Source of the DNA: Tubiluchus corallicola
Taxonomy: Eukaryota; Priapulida; Priapulimorpha; Priapulimorphida; Tubiluchidae
Assembly: GCA_030141605.1 (NCBI GenBank)
Contig: JAQGDQ010000055.1
Span: 273,501-337,500 of the forward strand
Reading direction: 5' to 3'
DNA: 64,000 nt
Position numbers and translations under genes: made by a program
Shown here: in pieces, positions 39,501-48,500 of the stretch
Layout: the number at the start of each line of letters is the position of its first letter
How positions within the stretch are numbered: position 1 is the stretch's first letter
The notes under the pieces: model-generated
Told to the model about the DNA's origin: nothing
What the model saw: the letters and a program-made list of their open reading frames with translations, nothing else
Databases searched by the model: none

Positions 39501-42500
39501 GAAGAACTTGATTAATTGTTCATCACCTTCCCAACACGAAATATGGAGCGGAGTGTGACCTTCGTCCTGCAAAAAAGCACAAAAACAAAATAATGAAAAA
39601 AAAAACACTTTGTCTAGCACTTGTTTGTAGAAGACGTTTGGTCGTGAAAATGTGAAATACTTAGGGTGAAACCTAAGTTAAAAGAAGGCGCGAGCCTAAC
39701 TAATGATGGCATCAGAAATAAACTTAATATTCAACAGCAAAAATATTCCACGTGCTCGTTGCACGTGTTTGCGAAAGCGTAAATTTAAAGTGCAGTGCTA
39801 CTGTGACATATTCGGTGCGTTGCACTAAAACTAGGCAAGTTTTAAGATAAAAATTCAAATTTCAAATTTGCCGCTGTGCTCACGCATGAGCTTTCGAACG
39901 ATTGTAGTTCGTCACAAATTAATACACCTGAATTGAGAGGTACAGCACCTGTTTTGTGTGAATGCGTTTCCGAAATGCAGGCGTTAGTGCCCGTCTAACT
40001 GATGATGATGATGATAATAATAATATGGTTTCAATTTTTATAGGTCTATTGTAAATTAAAACGCATGTTAATCAAATCAAATAAATAATTTTTAGGAATA
40101 ATTGGATGATAATGGCGGGCAGCGCTTAATCACATGTGTTGGGATGAAAACATGTCACATAATCTAAGGTATAAGCTAACTAATTTTCAATGCTTTACTG
40201 CTAACAATAAATGATTCGTAATCAAGATGATTCCGCTTAATTACAGATATTGATGAGAATGAAATGTATGTAACGATTATGTTGTATTATAACAAGTAGT
40301 TCTAAGCACATGCACACATGCAAAAACATTGTGAAAAGACATACGCGTGAGTCAAAGCGCCAAGTTTGGTCGTCTTCTAGTTTAGTTTAGTTTAGTTTAG
40401 CTTAGTTTATTTGACACCCATAAAATAATACAATAAAAATAAACAAAAATACTAAATTTATCACGATAAAAACATTCAATAGGGTACGGAAGGGACGAAC
40501 GGAGAATGCTTTGCTTAAGTGGCCTTATGATGTGATTCAAAACATTGCAGAAAATTCTAAATAAAGTAAAATTAAACAATGCAATTTGATTACATGTGCC
40601 TATCGTAATACGAATACTGATTTACATGCAAGATGTTTAAACTTTTCGTTAATAATTTGGCATTCATGGCAGTGACCAAAGGATGTCCATTTATATGTGA
40701 TAGTAGGGAATTCCATATTGGCACTACATGATTTGAGAAGAAATTAGCAAAATTAGTTTTGGAAACACGTCTCACATATTGTAGTAGGATAACCTGTTCT
40801 TAATTGATATTTCCAACATTCACAAACTCTACATATTAAATGCAATTGTAGAACGCACATTTTGGGCATCCACATTGGCACCTGCATCAACAAACGTTCT
40901 GCACATTTCTGTATCCTTTCGTCTTGCACCCACGTGCAGGACCGTATCACCGGTGTCCTATAAGATATCAATTATTAGTCAAGCACAAGAAAGCACTCCA
41001 CTTGAGATTTGTCTTGAAATTTTATACCACTTGCGTACTGCCTTTTGACATACAGGGGTTGCATCGGCAGTAATGCTGTATAAAACTTGTAAATTTAAAC
41101 TACCGCCATGACCGTTAGACACAGCCATTTTGACGACAAGTCATTTGAAACAAGTTTAGATAATATTGTGTAAACTTTGAAAAAATAATCAGAGCATTTG
41201 CAGCGCACATGTCACTAACTAAGTAAAATTTTAAATTACTGTATATTGTCAATAAGATTAAAAATACGTTTTTTGGTTAGTCAGTGGTGCGCCTTGGAGG
41301 TGAGTCAAGGACATTTTACCATTTGGTGAAAACTTTTTAAATAACTAATAATTTTCTTTTCTCGTTACCTAAGTCTTTCAAGCAGGTAAGTAATATAACT
41401 TTGCATGGAAATTTCTTTAAGACATAGTTTAACATTGTTTTTTCTTCCCATGATTTACGTTGTGCGTAGGTGACGTCATGTAATGGCGCCGTGGGAACAG
41501 TACTACGGGAGTTTTGAAATGAAAACAAACAAAAATCCTTTCTACGGGAATACGATATATGCATAAAATTGCTGTACAGTAATATAATTTTAGGGCGATT
41601 TTTCTGAAACCTACTTCAGATACCCCCTTTCTTATTTTTTAAATACAGCATTTAGTATTTTGGATATCTCCTAGCCTATTTTATTCCTAGTAAAAGACAA
41701 GGAATACACTACTGCCACGAGTTTCCTAAATTTTTATAAAGTATATGATATGAAAAAGTAAGCAACTCGCCTTCTTGGTCTGGCAGATCTGGGCTTCTGG
41801 GTTTGTCTGCAAGAGGTCCTTGCATGTCTGAGTGTTGCCAGCTTCAGCAGCCAATAATAGAGGAGTGTTACCAGCCTATAAATAATAGAAATATGAAGTC
41901 ACATATCTTCCCTTTCTCACATTTTTCGTATTTTTATATTTACCTGTTATTTATTTTTTAGCTCACCTGATCCTGTGACGTCTTCTGCTCTTTTCCAGAC
42001 GCTTTAATCAATAACAACACAGTGCCAGGAGAAACATTTGCCCTAGAGCAGACCAGGTGAAGTGGTAACTGCTTCAATTCCTGAATGTTATGAAAAAAGA
42101 AAGTTGAGATGAGTTGAATAAGATAGCGCAGTTGCTGTAGGTGAAAGGTTAAGTGTACCACAGTAACGCGTCTTAACTATAACCGTCACGTGATATGTGA
42201 CATGTGTGTAAAGCAAAGATGTCTGCCGCATCAGTTCAGTATTTTCAGTTGTTTTATGTGGACTTTACTTAATTATACATTAGTCTGTGCGAAGAGTGAT
42301 TTACTAGCAGGACCTTGCTTATGAACAAGAAAAATGAACTAGGTAATGTTCTTGCTAGCTGTTAAAACTGTTAGTATTACAAAACTTGGACTGCGAGGCA
42401 TTTTCAAGTGTAAACAAATGCTTTGTCTGGTACCACTTAACCTTTGACCTTTTCACGATCATCATCAATCGTGGAACTGTGAAAAGGCTTATTATTCAAA

Positions 42501-45500
42501 AGGTTTGATTTCGAACATTTTGCATGCTCACCCCTCCGGAAATGGACACGTCTGCCTTTTCTTTCAGTAGCGTTTTAACCGTATCTTCTTTACCCCACTG
42601 TGCTGCAAAATGCATAGCGGTTCTGCCATCCTGAAATTGTCAAAATAATATAATATAATTAATTACAAAGGCCCCGCAAATAATTTCGGGTATAAATCCA
42701 CTTCTAATAATGCGCGAACATCCTACACAGTGTTAGTTTATTCACCTAACACAAGGCCAGCAGCACCTTTTGCTGAATTAAAGTTATAAAGTTTTAAACG
42801 AAGTACAATGGAATGACGTCAGAACAATGAAAACATCACTGTAGCTTCTAAGCGAGTATCGCTAAAAATGGAACCGCCAATCAACTCGTCGCAGCTCCTT
42901 TTGGTGGATTATATAATACGATAATATAATTAAACCACACTAAAAACCACAGAAAAATAAAATGGCATTTCATTGTTCATTAAAGAGTTTTCTCGGTTAT
43001 GAACCGACACTTATTGTTTATTAATCTAACGTTTGAGTTTTAATCCGCAAGCAGCGGCTTCTAAGAGAACCAGTACATTGTTTTTCATCTTTATTAGGCA
43101 TTGAATTTTGGCACCGAGCTATAACATTGAACAACTGTTAAACTGTATAGTCATAAAATATACAAGGTAAACACCTTTGTTAGGAGCTTAGACAATGGTG
43201 TGGTTTAATTGCACATTTAAATTATAGACTAACGAAACCAATAGCCACTTGTGCGATAAAGGTTTTTTATTTTTTTAATCGTATGGCCTTTCTGGACTCA
43301 TTACTTTATTTGACCGTATTTTTGAAATTAGAGTGCATTTATGTATGCATCTAATTATTGTAATATATTCTTGTCACACGATTGTTTAGACAAGATTATC
43401 TAGTAGTAAGCCTCTAGTGTTTATATATTACAAAGGCAAGTTTCAGTATAATTTATAGTAAAGTTATAACATTACTGTGCTAGAATGAAGCTTAGACAAC
43501 TACCCTAGACGAAAGAGATAGTTGTAGTTCCTTCGCGATATATTTTTCACGATGCTTTCTTTTGTTTTTATTTTATATTTATATGTATAATTAATGCAAC
43601 AAAAGTTGTTTAGTACGTGTCATGTTACCTTTTTTATGTTCTTGCTCCCCCTTACTTTAAAACCTGGCTACGCCCCTGCTTATTACTATAACATTATTTT
43701 ACTCTATTTGAAAAAACAAAACTGTAACAAAGTAATTGAATATTTTTGGAATATTACTAGCAGTTGGCTATTGCTTGGCAGTAATGAAACTACCCTAAAC
43801 TTGTTGAACTAAAGGGATTACTTGCTTCTAAAATAAGCCTGCACAGCCCTATCCTTTCTAAAAATTCAGAAAATTCAATGTAGCTTATCAATAAAAAAAT
43901 TAGAAACTTTCCGCATCTAATAAATAAAGAAAAATCATATCACTCTGCTGCTGTAATAATAATAATGAATGAAAAGCATAATAGTCATTATCTACGTAGA
44001 ATGCGAAAATTGCATGATCAACTATATTTTTTGGGAAATGCAATAAAATCAGAAGCTGTGCCATTTCGTGACTGTATTAATGTAGTCACGACTGTATTAA
44101 TGCTTTTGCTATTTTCCATGGTCATTACCGACCCGTGTGCGTATTAATTAAAGTGACGCACTGTCCATAAAAATCAATCAGATTAATTATATTGTTTTAA
44201 CCCGGTTCCCAGCCAAGTTACTTTTTAAATCAAACTGCAGCTACAACTCTTTATCAGCAAGGTATTAAGCAAGAACAATAATTAATGAGCAAATAGTCAT
44301 TCAATCAACCAGTTAATCAACCGACTAATCTTTCTACTGATTCGATATATCAGTCAGTCAGTCAGTCAGTCAGTCAGTCAGTCAGTCAGTCAGTCAGTCA
44401 GTCAGTCAGTCAGTCAATCAGTCAGTCAGTCTGTCAGTCAGTCAGTCTGTCTGTCAGCGGTTTTGTTAATTAGTTAGTCGATCAGTCAGTCAGCCAGCCA
44501 GTCAGTCAGAGAATCACACAATCAGTCAATAAATCAGCCAGAAAACTAGTTAGTTAATCAGACGACAAAGTAGTCAAGCTAACCAGCTAGCCAATCAATG
44601 AAGCAGCACACTAGCCAGTCAATACCAGGCATTCAGCAAGCTAGTCAGTTAAATGATATGATAATTTTACATGCATGCCAGAAAACGAAAGTAAAAACTA
44701 TTTTTTCTTTTAATATATGCATGATAACAATCTTTAAACCGTCTATCAAGTCATCTAGCTGTGATAACTAATATTTTCCTGAATCTGCCCTGCCCGTCAT
44801 TTTGCCCTTTCACCGTTTCATTGCTGAATGCAGCTCCTGTGCGCTGCAGACTCCTTGCTTAATTATTCAACTATTGACTTTTGCTGGAGTGTAAAAACTC
44901 TAAAAGCACTTTGCACCGTGTGTTAGCAAATATTAATTATTCATTTTTACGACACAGAGCACAAATCAGTCGGTGACTAATAATGAAACTATAGAGAAGT
45001 CGTTTTTGTGAAACCATTTGCAGAATCCATTTTTCATTATCAATGTTTCTCGACTTGCATTGGTGTTACACAAAAAATGAAAGCACTTAAATAGTCTGAA
45101 CAGTATAGCGGATCAAATACCTGATTGATTAGCAGGCTGCTTACCTAGCTGACTAAGTTGACTAGTTGACCATTTAGCTACTACTACTATAACTGTCAAT
45201 TTGAAGTATTAGCTATTCAAAAACATGGTTAAACTGAAGTTATTGCAGCCAACAATGCACGAACATTTCACATAATGTCCTCTTGTAAACTATTCAACAA
45301 TCACGTTAAAAGAATAAAAAGCCAGCTAATAAGCAAAGCAGCGACAAATTCTAACGAAAAGTTCTTGTTGGTTCGTGTTCTTTTTGTCACTTGAATAACA
45401 ATGCCAAAAGTGCTTTATAAAATTCTAAAATGCTACGGTTTTGTTACCACGTCACATGACAGTCTCTTGGCATGGCTGTTAAACCACAAGAAAACCATCC

Positions 45501-48500
45501 ACTTACATGGAGCTTAAAAAATTCACCTGGAAATTTAATACCACTTACATACTGCCTTTTCGCACACAGGGCTTGCGTCGGCAGTAATGCTGTTTAAAAC
45601 TTGTAAGTTTAAAATACTGCAATGACCGTTAGGTAAGCGAAATGCTATGTAACATAACTTTGCATGGAAAGTTTTTTGGGGCATAGTTAACATTTCCTTT
45701 CCTTCCCATAATTTACGTTGTGCGTATATGACATCATGAAGTGGCGCGAGCGGAACAGTATTGCCGGAAATTTAAAATGAAAACAAACTAAGAATCTTTT
45801 CAACGCGAGTGCGATATATGCATGAAACTGCTATAAAGTAACTCAATGTTTTAAGGCGATTTTTCAGGTACATCCTTTTCTTGTCCTTTAACGTCGCCAA
45901 GAAAGCAAAAGGGCATGATCGTTTTGGGAACTTCTTGCTATAAATCATTTGTAACGTCACAGAATTTGAGGACAGAATTAACTCGTCATGCTGAAATTGT
46001 TAGTTTATAGTTTTGCACTTAAAATACAACTTATTGTAATGCGCCAGATGGATATTGCCATTAACGGATATATATTTTACTGTACATTGAATGAAGATTT
46101 TAATTATGTTTGTTTTTACTAAGATTAGCATTTTATATAGCAAATTTTTAATAAAAGATTTTACTACTACACGTATTTAACTACTATTAAGTAAAGATCT
46201 TATCATAGGAATGAGTTTTGTATAGGAACTGATTATGAAGTAGATAAACTCGAAAAAATATTAGAAAAAACGTGCATCTATAGCAAAATCTGGGGATCAA
46301 AGTCACTTACACGCAGAATTTATAAATCTAGAGGTTGGTTCTATATCGACCGATAAACGCCAACAACTTCAGCCTCAATTTTCTACTTCCGGTTCCATTA
46401 TTCAAAACCACTTTGTTGCCATAGCAACGCAACAAACAGCCACGACGGTGGCCGTCGAGACCAATTAGCCATTGAAAGGTAAAAATCTTGAAGCTAATGT
46501 ACTTCATAAGTGTATTTTGTTTGTGGACTGTTTTCATACGGAAGAAATCAATGTTACGTTTATTGAGCAATTACCATAGGCCGACATTGTCGATTCACTT
46601 AAAAATTCTTGCACTTTTAGTTGTTCTTATTAGTTTAATGCTTTGAAATATGAAATATTATAATCCTAAATATAATTACTATAATACTGCATACTCATTA
46701 CTAGGTTTTGAAAATAAAAATCTTAATATTGAAATATTCACGAAATATTGAATTCACGAAATTTTGTTTACAAATTTCGAACAGGAAAGTGAGAAATGAG
46801 AACAAACCGTAACGTCTTAATTTCAACTGGTCTTTTTGTTTGGCTAGCCGGGAAATATGGATTTGCAATTATATATATATAAAGATGCACAATGTGCATA
46901 ATTTTTATTTTGAAAAACTAAAAATTTCATGTACCATGATCGTCTTAAGTGCATTAATCGCACCTAGTCAGATTAATGAAAATGTTACAAATTACTGATA
47001 AAGGCATTAACTGGCCACACACGTATTACAGGAGCTAACAAACCGGTTGTATTACATTATTTCTAGTTTGATAAGTGCGCTGGTTACATATATAAGAGAA
47101 ACACACAAGAACCGTAATTATGTGATTTGAAGAATATAAAATACACCGCTTGATTTTTTAAAAATGTTTAGTGGCAAGACCGATCATTTGTTTCTACATT
47201 CTAAAAGTTCTTTAAGTTATTTGCGCCCCCTTTATTCTTATTTGCCTTACCTTTGCTTGAAAATTTACATCACTTCCAATATCTAACAGCCTGTCCACAA
47301 TAGACATCTTGTTATCTTTGACTGCAAACATTAGCAAAGTAATGCCAGTTTCCTGTAAAATAATCACACTAATATTAAAATCAGTGACAGACGTGAGCAT
47401 TTTTTATTTATTTTTCCAAATCTTTCCTTTGTTTAGTTAGAAGCGAACTACAGTATATTTAAATTTTTAATTAACTTGAGCATCCTAATAGCTGTGTTTA
47501 ATTTTGAAGTGATGTATTATAACTTTGATATATCACACATATCAGACGGTTATTTTTTGTAGACTTTACATTAACACGCCTTTGAATGAAAACAAAGCAC
47601 GTTGCTTGCGGAACGTTGTTTTTAGATAGTAAGAAGAAAACTGCACCAAAAGTTGATCCTTGGAGCATACCACGGTTTACTTCATTTTAGCTTATTTCAA
47701 AACACTTTATCAAGGTAGTTATATATACATAGTAAGAAGAAAAGTGGACCAAAACTTGATCCTAGGAGCACACCACAGATTTTAACAAGGTAGTTAAAAC
47801 TTGTTTGCCAACATTTAGACTGTAATGAGTGAACGAAAAGAATATTCAAACAAAGTATATGAAATAGTAATGTTTTTTAATAAACTGATGCAAGTCTGCT
47901 AGAAATATTGCTTTCAGCAAACTGTGAGTCGGGAGTAGAACAAGGCAAAGTAACTTAAGCATGAGTCATATTATTAAATTCATCGCGTGATTCTGCTCAG
48001 TAATACTCAGAACTATGAAACACGGCGGCATTCTCACTAATAGTAATAAAATAGCGGTCATAGTAATAACGGCATGCGTATCATAATACAGCCGGGAAAT
48101 GTGTTGCATTTTATGTCACAATAATATTGTAACTGTTACTGCCAACATGCGTTAGTCAAAACACCATTACTGTTGTTCAGAACACAAACGAAAGCTCATA
48201 AACGTAGTTTTTAATTTTTGCAAAATACTAAGCTTGATTTTGAAGTTTAATTTGCATAGTGTAAATAAATATTTCTTGTTCTTCAAGTTTGTTCCAGCTG
48301 CCCATTGACATAAATTAATTATTAATATGTATACTCCACTATAGCTTGTAAATTAAAATATTCACGAAGTTATTCATTCTAATTATAATGAATTTTCAAG
48401 GGCCACAACATTGGCACATTTATGCACGTACTTGACTGTACCAGAACGTATTTTTATTTCTCTATTTGTCCACTTGTTTGTTTGCTAGTCTTTATCATTT

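Noticed and set aside
46328-46570. 80-codon minus frame in intron 2 as an extra TRPN exon
   Set aside because: No ankyrin motif, no matching borders, and the repeat count of 29 is already complete.
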